Below are positions 1 through 10,000 of a stretch of 13,815 nt of DNA, piece by piece. Every line of letters begins with the position of its first letter. The stretch's first letter is position 1. Source of the stretch: Bacteroidales bacterium (GTDB lineage: Bacteria; Bacteroidota; Bacteroidia; Bacteroidales; UBA10428); assembly GCA_016935595.1 (NCBI GenBank), contig JAFGQQ010000172.1:1-13815 (forward strand), read 5' to 3'. The notes beneath the pieces were generated by a model, which did not search any database, was not told the DNA's origin, and saw nothing but the letters and a program-made list of their open reading frames with translations. A program made the translations under genes and the position numbers.

Positions 1-830
1 AAAGCTGAATAGGGTACTGCAGAAATTACGGTTTCACCTTGTTGGGTAGAATTTATAAATATGATTTCCCAATTTTTATCTTTATAACCTGCGTCAACCA
101 TATACCCATTAGATCCTTGTCCGTCAATGCATTTCTTTAAATAAAAAACAGCATTGGAATAATCATTTTTCTCAAGATATAATTCACCAAGGAGAGCTAA
201 ATGATCAATAGGAAATCTAAATATGTCATCTTCATTATAATAGGGCAACAATTGTTCGATGAGTGTATCGATAATGGTATTTTTATCCAAGTACTTGGGA
301 GGTTTTGAAGGATCAATAGTAATAAGGTTACCTTCAACAAATCCAACTTCACCGTTTAACTTTGCCAACATAAAATAGCACCATGATCGAAGTGTTATAA
401 GGGCACCTGTATAAGCATAAAGCATTGTTGAGTCAAAGTCCCTGTCCTTTTCAAGAATACCTGGGAGATTTGGTACAACCTCATTGACATTAATAATCAC
501 TTTATAAAAAACTGATGGATCCAAATAGGGATTTGTCGGGGATAATATATGATTGTTGATGTCTATCATATCCCTGTCAGCATTTTCAGTTACATCCATA
601 AGGTCTGAACGTAATCCGTCAACTAAAACTATGTTATCGACAAGATCTTGTAGATATACAAAACAACCCATATAAGATAGTTCTGCATCTATAAAGTATG
701 CGTAATGTTGCGATGGTTTGATACGATTACCTGTTGGAGTATCAAAAAACTCATCAGAGCAGGAATTAGTAATTAAGATAAAACCTGTAAATATAAATAC
801 TTGTAAAAATATGTTTCTAACTTTTTTCAT
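1..830 (-). CDS. SusD/RagB-like nutrient-binding lipoprotein, C-terminus missing (runs off left edge)
   Basis: Read directly from the sequence: an ATG at 830-828 opens a minus-strand frame with no stop to the window edge (276 complete codons). The first 24 residues form a lipoprotein signal peptide (MKKVRNIFLQ, a hydrophobic core, then TNSC), with Cys24 followed by SDEFFDTPTG, the usual acidic SusD start. Residues about 140-170 (TGALITLRSWCYFMLAKLNG then EVGF) match the SusD helix with the pattern 'ALRAxxYFxLxxxxGxVP'. Residues about 209-236 (LALLGELYLEKNDYSNAVFY) look like a TPR hairpin, as in the SusD scaffold. It starts 14 bases after the upstream SusC gene, the normal SusC-SusD coupling. 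SusD proteins are surface lipoproteins that cap the SusC barrel and bind substrate. Its N-terminal half is visibly unlike that of the other SusD here (5586-7052), so the two pairs probably handle different ligands. About half the usual length of roughly 480-600 residues is present. Family assignment is fairly sure; the ligand is unknown. Confidence 0.85.
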   Translation of the reverse strand, partial: MKKVRNIFLQVFIFTGFILITNSCSDEFFDTPTGNRIKPSQHYAYFIDAELSYMGCFVYLQDLVDNIVLVDGLRSDLMDVTENADRDMIDINNHILSPTNPYLDPSVFYKVIINVNEVVPNLPGILEKDRDFDSTMLYAYTGALITLRSWCYFMLAKLNGEVGFVEGNLITIDPSKPPKYLDKNTIIDTLIEQLLPYYNEDDIFRFPIDHLALLGELYLEKNDYSNAVFYLKKCIDGQGSNGYMVDAGYKDKNWEIIFINSTQQGETVISAVPYSA

Positions 831-844
831 ATGATAATAAATTT

Positions 845-3800
845 TTATAATCCTAAATTAACACCAATAATAATATTTCTTACATGTGGAATTTTTCCAT
901 AATCCAAACCAAGAAAGAATGGGTGGTTTAAATACATTGTTTCAGGATCATACCCTGAATATTTAGTTAAGGTAAAAATATTTGATGCAGATAAATATAT
1001 AATTATTTCTTTTCCTGATTTTTGAAATTTTTCTAATTCTTTACTTATCTTAAGTTCTTTCAATCTTAGATATGAACCGTCTTCAATCCAGCGATCTGAA
1101 AACACATTATTGCCTACAGGATCACCATATGTGGCTTTTGGTAAACTTGCATTTGTATTATTCGATTTCCAACTGTCTAATACATCCGGGCTTTGATTTG
1201 CATAGTTTTGCATAGCTGTCATTTGATATCGAACATAATTATATATATCATTACCAACAGAATAATTAAATATAGCTTCAAACTCATAGGTTTTATATGA
1301 AACGGAAGCTGAAAATCCACCGAAAAAGGCAGGATTAGGATTACCAATTATTTGTTTATCGTTATCATTAATTATATTATTTCCATCAACATCTTCAAAT
1401 ATTACATCTCCGGCCCCCATTTCCCAACCATTAGGGCCAATTATACCATTTGCTTCAGCATTACTTTGATATATACCGTTAGTTTTATAACCGTAAAATG
1501 CATTTATTGGATTCTTTTCAGATGTAATATATTCAGCACCATAAACATTAGTGATTAAAAATGATGTTTCGCTATCAATAAAATTTAATTTACTAACCCT
1601 ATTTAATTGTGTAGCTATGGTTGCATCAATTATAATTGTCATATTATTATGATGTTTCCTTGAATTGAAAGACAATTCTATCCCACTATTATACATTTTA
1701 CCCCCATTGTCGTAATAATTTGTAAATCCATAATTATAAGGGAGTTGTTGATTAATAATAAGATTATTTACATTGGATAAATAATAATCGGCTTGTAAAT
1801 TAATTGCTTTTTTCTTCATTGATAAATCAAATCCAATATTTATTGTTGATTTCTTTTCCATTTTCAGGTCATAGTTTGGATTATAATCCCGAATAATTAC
1901 ACCAACATTATTATAACGCCGTCCAGTATAAAATAATTTTGAAAAATCATAGATACTAGAGAACATATTACCCGAAAGATCCCATGAGGCCCTCATTTTT
2001 AGATCATCTAACCATTGTTGATTTTCCGTTATACGCCATGCAGCATAAAGAGAAGGGTATATATTGTACCTGTTATTTTCATTTAATGCGGAACAACCAT
2101 CAAAAGAAACAGAACTGCTTAAATAGTATTTATCAAGAAAATTATAATTTATCTGACCAAAATAGGATAACCACTTTAATCCATTAACCTCTCCATCTGA
2201 TACTCTTAAATATTCGAAACCCGAACCTTTTCCGAGACTTCTAAAATCATCTGTTGGTGTATTATAATCAATTGCAAGGTTATTTTTATAAGTATTACTC
2301 ATATATCTGAGTCCGGCATTTATATTTACTAAATGAACATTGTTGTAAATATTTTTATAAGTTATAGTTGTAAAATTTTGTGTTGACCTGAATTCAGTAA
2401 CCATATCACGTGGGCTGTTTCTTACAAGACCAGTATGTGCAACTCCTATATCAGGTATAAATATACTTTCACGATCATTGTTAAAATTAATTCCAATAAG
2501 ATTTGAAATAGCAAGTTTAGAATTAATATTAAAAATAGCCTTTACAGAACTTATTAAATGAACATTTCGACAAGTTCCCAATGAATTTTCAATAATTGCT
2601 GTTGGATTACTAGTATTGAATACGCCAACATCGTCGAAATGAGTTAGCTCTGTACCATACCTGGTTCGTTCATGTGGACCTGCAAGGGGTGGATTTAAAA
2701 GTCCCGCTAGAACCGGATTAATACTGGTATTTGGACCCATATTGGATAAATACGTGTCAGATAAAGACAGTTTAGTATTTGGAATAACTGAAAATCTATT
2801 CGTAATATTTATTTTTCCATTTCCCCTCAAATTGTATCTTGAATATCGCCAGTTATTATAAGATCCTCCTTGTCTTAGATATCCTGTTGAAATATTATAA
2901 GTAGCAATATCATCTCCCCCTTTTAAATAAAAATGATATTTTTGGTAAGAAGACATTTTAAAATTTTCCTTTTGCCAATCGGTATTGTTATTATATCTAT
3001 AATATTCAACCGATGATTCTGGATCTCCATTTAACCATGGGTACATAGTATTAATCTCACTAGAAGAATATCCTTGGCTTGAAAGCATGTTGGTAAAGTA
3101 GTTTTTATATTGTCCAGCATCCATTACATCGAGTTTTGATGGTGTTAATGCTAGGCCTCCTGATATTTTAAAGTTAATAGCACTGCTAGTTTCTTTACTT
3201 TGTTCTGTGTTAACATAAATAATTCCATTTGAACCAGCAGATCCAAGATGAGATTCACCAGTTTTTATTACTGTTACATTAACAATGTCATCTATATCAA
3301 TTAATTCCATTGGATTCAACATGTATCCATCAATAAGGGAATTGATTGGATATCTTGTTTCATGAATCATTCCATCTATGAAAACAACAGGTTCATTTTT
3401 TGAATAAACAGACGATATTCCACGAATATTTATCCATGTACTATGCCCGGGCATACCAGAATGTTCAATTACTCTCATACCTGCTACCTTACTATTCATA
3501 GCTTGATCAAATGTAGTTGCACAAGTCTTGTCAAACTCTTTTTTTAGTAAAAGTGATACAGCGCTATTTGTATTTTTTAATACATATTCTTCAATAGGAT
3601 TTGAATAAGTTGCATCATCTGATATATATATATGTTTTGTAAGATAAATAACAGTTTCTTTTTGATCGTTTGCTATAAATGAACTAGTATGATATCCTGG
3701 AAGATTTATCTTAATTCTTTCATTTTTACGAGGTAATAAAATTGAAAAAACACCATTTTCATCTGTAATAGTGTATTCTCCGGTTGAGATTATTGAAACA

Positions 3801-3952
3801 ATTGATTGTTTCAGAGGGATACCTGAACCTGATTCAAGAACTATACCGTGAAGTGTGTCATTTAATTCTTGGCCATCGATTATTGAAATTCCAAGAAAGA
3901 GAAGAGATATTAAGAATAGGAAAGATCGTATTTGTATATAAGTTTTTGTCAT
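845..3952 (-). CDS. SusC/RagA-type TonB-linked outer-membrane transporter, divergent (1035 aa)
   Basis: An outer-membrane beta-barrel importer, expected to pair with the SusD-like protein encoded 14 bases downstream. In order: signal peptide (about 1-27, hydrophobic core FLFLISLLFLGISII); carboxypeptidase-regulatory-like domain (about 33-105, with ITDENGVFSI); plug domain (about 145-250, with AMNSKVAGMRVIEHSGMPG, INIRGISS and PVVFIDGM); then the barrel. Late family signatures are present: DGCSALNENNRYNIYPS (618-634), the acidic loop DVDGNNIINDND (854-865), SDRWIEDGSYLRLKEL (952-967) and YSGYDPE (998-1004), ending in an aliphatic strand (GVNLGL). Length is normal for the family. Two oddities stand out. 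No DEVVVxG-like TonB box is recognisable between the regulatory domain and the plug, where SDDATYSNPIEEY is found instead. The usual plug ending 'LKDASAxAIYGSRGANGVI' has become IKTGESHLGSAGSNGII. The frame is intact, so it is not a pseudogene. Only one sensible start codon precedes the signal peptide. Substrate unknown. Confidence 0.93.
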   Translation of the reverse strand: MTKTYIQIRSFLFLISLLFLGISIIDGQELNDTLHGIVLESGSGIPLKQSIVSIISTGEYTITDENGVFSILLPRKNERIKINLPGYHTSSFIANDQKETVIYLTKHIYISDDATYSNPIEEYVLKNTNSAVSLLLKKEFDKTCATTFDQAMNSKVAGMRVIEHSGMPGHSTWINIRGISSVYSKNEPVVFIDGMIHETRYPINSLIDGYMLNPMELIDIDDIVNVTVIKTGESHLGSAGSNGIIYVNTEQSKETSSAINFKISGGLALTPSKLDVMDAGQYKNYFTNMLSSQGYSSSEINTMYPWLNGDPESSVEYYRYNNNTDWQKENFKMSSYQKYHFYLKGGDDIATYNISTGYLRQGGSYNNWRYSRYNLRGNGKINITNRFSVIPNTKLSLSDTYLSNMGPNTSINPVLAGLLNPPLAGPHERTRYGTELTHFDDVGVFNTSNPTAIIENSLGTCRNVHLISSVKAIFNINSKLAISNLIGINFNNDRESIFIPDIGVAHTGLVRNSPRDMVTEFRSTQNFTTITYKNIYNNVHLVNINAGLRYMSNTYKNNLAIDYNTPTDDFRSLGKGSGFEYLRVSDGEVNGLKWLSYFGQINYNFLDKYYLSSSVSFDGCSALNENNRYNIYPSLYAAWRITENQQWLDDLKMRASWDLSGNMFSSIYDFSKLFYTGRRYNNVGVIIRDYNPNYDLKMEKKSTINIGFDLSMKKKAINLQADYYLSNVNNLIINQQLPYNYGFTNYYDNGGKMYNSGIELSFNSRKHHNNMTIIIDATIATQLNRVSKLNFIDSETSFLITNVYGAEYITSEKNPINAFYGYKTNGIYQSNAEANGIIGPNGWEMGAGDVIFEDVDGNNIINDNDKQIIGNPNPAFFGGFSASVSYKTYEFEAIFNYSVGNDIYNYVRYQMTAMQNYANQSPDVLDSWKSNNTNASLPKATYGDPVGNNVFSDRWIEDGSYLRLKELKISKELEKFQKSGKEIIIYLSASNIFTLTKYSGYDPETMYLNHPFFLGLDYGKIPHVRNIIIGVNLGL

Positions 3953-3970
3953 TTCATTTCAATTTAAAGA

Positions 3971-3980
3971 TTTTTTTTTT
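3971..3980. repeat. Homopolymer tract (T10 on plus, A10 in the susC leader)
   Basis: Ten consecutive T on the plus strand, read as A10 in the transcript, 18 bases upstream of the ATG (3952) of the divergent SusC gene and inside the 73-base gap after the FAS1 lipoprotein gene. A-rich leaders are typical of Bacteroidota ribosome-binding regions, which rarely use Shine-Dalgarno pairing, so this may simply aid translation. A run of this length can also slip during replication. No functional role is shown. Confidence 0.6.
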
Positions 3981-4025
3981 GAGTAATTATTTACATTTTA
4001 ATAAAATGTTTTTCAAGTTCTATAT

Positions 4026-5537
4026 CTATTCAATGGGGGTAAATTCCAACCTATCCCACCAAATTGCACCAGGCACTATGGTTACAATCTTTATAGTATG
4101 TTCTTTAGTATCAGTAAATTCAACATCTGCGATTTCAACAGGTGAACCACCCCATACTCCATCAGAAAAAAGTGTAATAGCATCTAATGAAACTCCATCA
4201 AGATACCAAGCAAAAGATGATGTTTCTGTTCCACCGCCGAACCAGAATGAAGACATACGATATTTCCCTTTCATAATTTTTGGAGTAGTTAACTCGATCC
4301 AAAAATGACCCATTGTAGCAAGGGCATCATCGTTTTGAATATTTTGTCCTTCTTTAAAATAATACATTAAATAATCAGCGTTCCATTTAATACCTTCAAA
4401 AGTGTTTTCTCCATCGTAAAATCTTTCATAATATTGTCCATAGCAAGGCAGCCGTTTGAGGTCAAAAAAGTCGGTAGTTTCAAAAATCACCGGAGCAGGT
4501 TTAGCTTCTATTCGCGGAAGAAGTGTATTTACAGTATGAATTGCACCGTTTTTAGCAGGTATATTTGATAATTCTAAATAAAAACTAGTATAGGCCCCTG
4601 TTGAGTCTTCATTAATTTTATATTCTGTTCTTACATCAATATTAATATAACTTCTGAAGGAAAATACGGGATATACCTTTATGCCTTCAAAGTCTGATAA
4701 ATAGTATGTTTCTGATAAGCAGTGGTATTCCATATATTGATAGAAACCGTTATTTGGATTCGTTATATCATCACCTGTTGAGTAAGTATTAATAAGGTCA
4801 GTAATATTATTAATTCCATATCGATTAAATAAAGTGTCGGGAACAGCCAGAATGGTAAAATATGCACGTACTAACAGATCGCCATAGGGGAATGTAATTG
4901 TAGTTAGTGTATCATTTATTTTTGTTTGTTCCAATCCTTGTAAAAAGATCGAGTATCCCGGTGTAGAAGCAAGTATATCAAAAACATTGTCTGTAACCAA
5001 TTCAATTACTTTATCAATATGATGCACATAACCATTTGAAGTTAAAATATCTCTTTTTATAATTTTGGCTTTTTTATTAAGAATAATATCGGCACCAGAG
5101 AATTCTGAAGTAATAAAATCTCCCAAAGCATTTTTTTCGGGCAGAGCTCCAAATCCGATACTCCCACTTGAAATCTCAACAGAAAATAGGTGGTTATAAA
5201 CTAAATTTTTTAAGTAATTAGAATCTAATTCAGAATACGAACTAACTTTTTTAGCAGTGTAAAATTCTTCCATGGCTGAATTAGTGGGCAAAAGCAAAGT
5301 AAAGGGGCCCCGAACACGTAATAGATTTTTGATACCTGTTGTTTCTAATATTCCGTAAAATTCTGAAAATTGGTCAGGATTACTTGCTACATATTCTGTA
5401 ATTACCTGATTTTCTGATTTCGGTTCCCATTCATCTATTTTATCTTCGCAAGCTATAAGTAAGAGAAATAAACAGGGTATGATGAAAGAAAGTACATATT
5501 TTTTTATTTTTCTTTTCTTTTCTGGTTGTATGTTCAT
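4026..5537 (-). CDS. Two-FAS1-domain lipoprotein with extra C-terminal beta-rich domain (503 aa)
   Basis: A predicted surface lipoprotein. A basic N-terminus (EKKRKIKK) and hydrophobic core end in lipobox LIAC with Cys30, followed by EDKIDEW. FAS1 domain 1 spans about 44-182: the GPFTLLLPTNSAM strand-helix motif (77-89), YNHLF (114-118) and closing NGYVHHIDKVI (168-178). FAS1 domain 2 spans about 184-341: YFTILAVPDTLF (226-237), a YHCL motif near 271 and NGAIHTVNTLL (330-340). Residues about 345-503 are not FAS1. They are rich in aromatic residues and beta-prone segments (GKYRMSSFWFGGG, FAWYLDGVSLDAI, a closing WWDRLEFTP) and resemble a galactose-binding-like or CBM-like jelly roll; that part is inference. 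FAS1 modules are known for adhesion and ligand binding, with no catalytic role expected. The gene sits 48 bases after SusD and 73 bases before SusC, so it could serve the pair on either side. Only one plausible start exists. The FAS1 call is strong; the exact role is unknown. Confidence 0.9.
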   Translation of the reverse strand: MNIQPEKKRKIKKYVLSFIIPCLFLLLIACEDKIDEWEPKSENQVITEYVASNPDQFSEFYGILETTGIKNLLRVRGPFTLLLPTNSAMEEFYTAKKVSSYSELDSNYLKNLVYNHLFSVEISSGSIGFGALPEKNALGDFITSEFSGADIILNKKAKIIKRDILTSNGYVHHIDKVIELVTDNVFDILASTPGYSIFLQGLEQTKINDTLTTITFPYGDLLVRAYFTILAVPDTLFNRYGINNITDLINTYSTGDDITNPNNGFYQYMEYHCLSETYYLSDFEGIKVYPVFSFRSYINIDVRTEYKINEDSTGAYTSFYLELSNIPAKNGAIHTVNTLLPRIEAKPAPVIFETTDFFDLKRLPCYGQYYERFYDGENTFEGIKWNADYLMYYFKEGQNIQNDDALATMGHFWIELTTPKIMKGKYRMSSFWFGGGTETSSFAWYLDGVSLDAITLFSDGVWGGSPVEIADVEFTDTKEHTIKIVTIVPGAIWWDRLEFTPIE

Positions 5538-5585
5538 AATATAATATTTTACTCTGTTATGTATTAAAATTTAATAATTGCTTTT

Positions 5586-7052
5586 TTACCTATCATAATA
5601 AGGATTTTGTTCAAGTTGTTTATTATATAATATATCATCTTCATGAATTGGTAAATAATAACTCATTGTATCTGTTACCTTTGATTTTAATATGGCACGT
5701 ACCTGTGCATTAGTAGCGCTAGAAAGAATTATATCCATAATAATTTTTTTATTGGCAAAATTGTCTTTTTTTGCCCATCTTAATAAATCAAACCATCTTT
5801 TTCCTTCAACCGCAAATTCACGGGCACGTTCATTCATTAATGCAGTTATAAATCCATCGTATGTCAATTCAGTAATATGAGACTGACCTGCTCTTTCAGC
5901 TATTTCTCTAACTAAATAATTCGCAGCTTCCAAGTTTCCGGTTTCTGCTAAAGCTTCAGCTTTTATTAGTAGTATGTCGGGATATCGATAATATATAAAA
6001 TTAGCATCTCGCTGGTTATTACTTCTCGATGTTGAAGTTGCATTTAAACCATCATATTTGTGAATTGGTCCACGATTCCCACAGGAACGAATATCAGTAC
6101 TTTCATAAAGTGCATCTAATTTGGTGGTGGTTCGCATTGAGCCGAGAAGTGTTGTGTAAATTGGATTTTCCTGGCTTTCCAGATTATCATCAAATTGAAT
6201 TTCAAAAATACTCTCTTTCATTGAATTTCCAGGATAATATAAATCAAACCAGTCGCTGTTTGACTCCAGATCGAATAATCCTGTATTTATTATGGAGTCA
6301 CAATATAAAATAGCTTCATCGTATCTTTCGCTCCATAAAAGTATGTCAGCTAATAAAGCCTGGATAGAATATTTATTTGCACGTCCTTTGTAGAATTCTG
6401 GTTGATACTTAAATTTTGAAGTATGAGCCAATCCGCTAACTCTTTTTAAATCATTTATTATTTGATTTATCACCACATGTTCAGGACTTTTCTTAATATA
6501 AATATCTACTGTATCGGAAACAGATGGATTAAGAACAAGAGGAACATCTTTCCATAATCTAATAAGATAAAAATAGCTTAATGATCTGAGAAAAATCATT
6601 TCTGAATCAATAGTATTTTTTAAATTATCAGAAAATGTATTGTCTTTTTCCTGAACAATGGGTGCGTAAAACATTACTGTATTTGCCATATTAATAGCTT
6701 TATAAAATTCACTCCAACTAACCACCCAGTTTGTAGAAGTGATATCATTAGAAGCAATGCGGCCGTAGTCACTAAGTTCAGCTCGTGGAACAATTGATAT
6801 CATATCAGCACGTAATTCACCAAAAATAAGTGATTTCATCACAGTGCCGCGAAAAGCACTATAAGCTGCTGCCATACAAGATTCAACATCTTCTTTTGTG
6901 TTCCAGAATTCCTGTTTTATCAAATCATTTTCTGGTTCAATATCAAGCCAATCATTACAGCCAAGTGTTGACACAAGCGCAATAATGATAATATATTTCA
7001 TCTTGTATTTATTTCTTATATTCATAATATTCATTTTTATAAATTCAAACAT
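5586..7052 (-). CDS. SusD/RagB-like nutrient-binding lipoprotein (up to 488 aa)
   Basis: The surface-exposed substrate-binding lid of the SusC transporter encoded just upstream. The lipoprotein signal ends at Cys32 (IIIIALVSTLGC), followed by NDWLDIEPEND, a classic SusD N-terminus. Other signatures are EDVESCMAAAYSAFRG (54-69), SEMIFLRSLSYFYLIRLWKD then VPLV (150-173), the C-terminal helix YRYPDILLIKAEALAETG (355-372), ERAREFAVEGKRWFDLLRW (408-426), and ending YLPIHEDDILYNKQLEQNP. The length is a typical, complete SusD. Several in-frame ATGs lie at the 5' end: 7052, 7034, 7025 and 7001. The last gives the most usual short signal peptide (MKYIIIIALVSTLGC). The first lies only two bases after the susC stop and would suit translational coupling. 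I list the longest form, but the start at 7001 is at least as likely. Ligand unknown. Confidence 0.95.
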   Translation of the reverse strand: MFEFIKMNIMNIRNKYKMKYIIIIALVSTLGCNDWLDIEPENDLIKQEFWNTKEDVESCMAAAYSAFRGTVMKSLIFGELRADMISIVPRAELSDYGRIASNDITSTNWVVSWSEFYKAINMANTVMFYAPIVQEKDNTFSDNLKNTIDSEMIFLRSLSYFYLIRLWKDVPLVLNPSVSDTVDIYIKKSPEHVVINQIINDLKRVSGLAHTSKFKYQPEFYKGRANKYSIQALLADILLWSERYDEAILYCDSIINTGLFDLESNSDWFDLYYPGNSMKESIFEIQFDDNLESQENPIYTTLLGSMRTTTKLDALYESTDIRSCGNRGPIHKYDGLNATSTSRSNNQRDANFIYYRYPDILLIKAEALAETGNLEAANYLVREIAERAGQSHITELTYDGFITALMNERAREFAVEGKRWFDLLRWAKKDNFANKKIIMDIILSSATNAQVRAILKSKVTDTMSYYLPIHEDDILYNKQLEQNPYYDR

Positions 7053-7054
7053 GA

Positions 7055-10000
7055 TTAAAACATTATATTTAAACCAAGAGTATATCTAATACTTGGCGGA
7101 GTTCGACTATAATCCTTTGGTAATTCATCAGGTCTTGCAGGAAGTCCAACTTCCGGATCTTGTCCGGAATAATTTGTCCAGGTGTGTAAATTATATCCAG
7201 TAAGATAAATTTTCATATCGGAAAGTTTTAGTTTCTCAATCAGTTTTTTTGGCATATTATAACTTATTGAGATTGTTTTTAGACGTATAAATGAACCATC
7301 CTCTACAAAACGGCTGGAACCAAGCCAATTAAAGCCTTCATTGTATAATGCCCTAGGAATATCTGTTGTATCACCTTCAGTTCTCCATCTTTGATAGGTA
7401 GCAGTACTTTGGTTGTCAAAATCATACATTTTTTCAGTATCAATTCGAGTTTGGTTTATAATTTCCTGACCAAGTCTGAAATAAAAGAACATATTAAAAA
7501 CAATATTTTTAATTTGAATACGGGGGCCAAATCCTCCTGTCAATTCTGGATTTGTATCACCCAAATAAATAACATCAAGTTCATCAATTTTACCATCATA
7601 GTTCACATCCTGGTAATGAGCATCTCCGGCTTTATATATATAAGCACTCGAACCTCCATGAATCATTCTCATTGGTGTTGTTTCTCCAACAGCATAAATA
7701 TAATCGCCGTTTTCATCTCTAACATAAGTGCTTTCAGTTGTAGGGTATGCGCCATAATAATTATATCCGAAAAATCCTCCCATGGCATAGCCAGGAACAA
7801 TTACTTGTCTCCAATTTCCATTTTCCAGCATATTTCCATAAACCTGACTATAGTTCTTAGGCCAACTTATTACAATGTTTTGATTGTGCGCAATATTGAA
7901 GTTAGCACTTAAAATAAAATCATTTCTGTCAATTACTAAGTAATCAATCGAGAATTCAATTCCTTTATTTTTTAATTCTCCTTCATTGCGATGCAGGGTT
8001 GAGAAGCCAGAATGACTGGGTATTTTTGAATCTTTAAGATACAAATCATGTGTGGTTTTATCGTATACATCAAATTCTATAATTATGCGGTTTTTATATG
8101 CTGAAAAAGAAAAACCAAGATTTATCTGTTCAATTATTTCAGGCCTTAACGCAGTTAATTCAATACCATTAGGTTCAACTCCAGACATACTTAAGTATGC
8201 ACGTTTTGTTCCGGCACTATATGTACTAAAATAGAGGTAATTATCTTCAGGATTATTACCTGATTTTCCCCAGCTTCCTCTTAATAATAGGTTATTAATA
8301 AAATTCACATTTTTTAATGGCCATTCTTCAGATACACGCCATCCAATAGATGTTGAAGGGAAAAAATTCCACCTGGCTTCACGGCTATATTTCGAACTTC
8401 CTTCAAATTTAGATCCAAGCGATAAGATCCATTTATCTTTAAACTTGTAATGTACATTTAAATAATAACCCAGTGAATGGTATTCCGAGAATAATGCTTC
8501 CATTTTAGTAATGGATTTATTTATAGTTGTTTGTTCAAAGGGTGAGGCAGACCGACTGGTGGTTATATGAAATCCACGATTTAATGTAGCTTCTGCGTCA
8601 AATTGCCCCAGAAAAGTAACATCATGATTTTCAGCCAAAATGGGCTTGTAAATTATTCTTGTGAAATTAAAAATAGAAGTCTTCTTTTTATACTCGTCTG
8701 TTGCTTTATTTGTAATATCATCAGAATATCTATATCCAACAGCTTTATATGGTAAGAATTTTTCGATTTTATTATCAAAAATATCTAGAGTAACAGATGA
8801 TTTTATTGTTAATTGAGGGATTATATTATATTCAACACTGAAACCTGCACTTAAATTATCCTTTATTCTTTTGTGCTTAGCTAATGTAGCAAATGCGACA
8901 GGATTGACCATTTGGTCTGCATTCCCTTGTAGAGTAACACTTGGTGTAAAAAACTCATCATATACAACATTGTTTGTATCTCTAACATATACTGATAGGT
9001 TAGGCATTTTTCGGTATGCCATAGTTCGCAACGATTTTTCCCATTTGTAAAAATCATCTTCATAATCGTAATTAGCATCCTGATCATAACGAGTGAATAA
9101 CACATCACTATTAAACTTGAGTTTTGAAGACAGATCATAATCAAATGATGTTCTTATGTTTAGTTTTTCCAAACTCGTGTTAATTGTTGTACCATTTTCA
9201 TCTTGATAGCCAAGAGATAGGTTATATCTTGATTTCTCACCTCCACCTCTAACCGAGAAATTATGTTGATGACTAAGTGCGTCTCTTGTAATTTCTTCAA
9301 TCCAATTAGTATTTTGGGCATAGTTATAATATTCTTCCCAATTTTTGTCAAATGCGATTTCTATTGCTCTAGGATTTGATTGAAAAAACTCGTTTCTGGA
9401 TTCTAAATTATAATGAGATTCTGCAATTAATTTAGCATAACCGCCACCGTCGAGCATAGGAATCGGATCGGGTTCATGTGCACTAGTTAATTTTATTGTA
9501 TACTCAAAAACAGGTTCAGATTTTGTTCCTCTTTTAGTTTTAATCATTAAAACTCCATTCGATGCCCTGGAACCCCAGATAGCAGTTGAACCGGCATCTT
9601 TCAATACTTCAATAGATTCGATATCTTCGGGTGATACATCAATAAGGTTACCGAATTTTTCAATATCAGCGCTGGCAAAGTCAAAATCATCCATTTGTGT
9701 GTCATATGGAATGCCATTAATTACTATTAAAGGGCTATTGCGGGCATTAAGAGTTGCTGTTCCTCTAATTCGAATATTTAATCCGGCCCCCGGGTCTCCC
9801 GAAACGGCTGTAATATCAACATTACCAAGTCGACCCTGCAACATTTCTTCTACTGAGGTGGTCATAAATGATTGTAAATCTTTAAGTTCAATTCGGGAAA
9901 CAGCAATCGCTCTATCGCGAATAGGAATTACTCCATCATTTCCCACCTTTTTACCAACAATCGTAATTTCATCCATCATTGTAGCTTTTGATTTTAGCCT

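Noticed and set aside
845..3952. Second SusC as a decayed pseudogene because of its unusual plug
   Set aside because: The frame is uninterrupted over 1035 codons and retains signal peptide, regulatory domain, barrel motifs and canonical C-terminus, so divergence rather than decay is the better reading.
3993..4009. Inverted repeat ACATTTT-AAT-AAAATGT, possible terminator between the FAS1 gene and the second susC
   Set aside because: The stem is almost all A/T and, in the direction of transcription, is not followed by a U tract (the run after it is A-rich). It is unlikely to stop transcription and fits the base composition.
3784..4308. Plus-strand open frame of 174 codons across the 5' end of the second susC and the 3' end of the FAS1 gene
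   Set aside because: Antisense to two real genes and the gap between them, with low-complexity translation and no supporting signal.
5538..5585. AT-only inverted repeat (ATTAAA-A-TTTAAT) in the gap after susD
   Set aside because: The dyad is short, contains no G or C and is expected by chance in DNA this AT-rich; not supported as terminator or operator.
7391..7912. Plus-strand open frame of 173 codons opposite the first susC
   Set aside because: It lies wholly antisense to a well-supported SusC gene, and its translation shows no recognisable domain; it is a shadow of the real gene.
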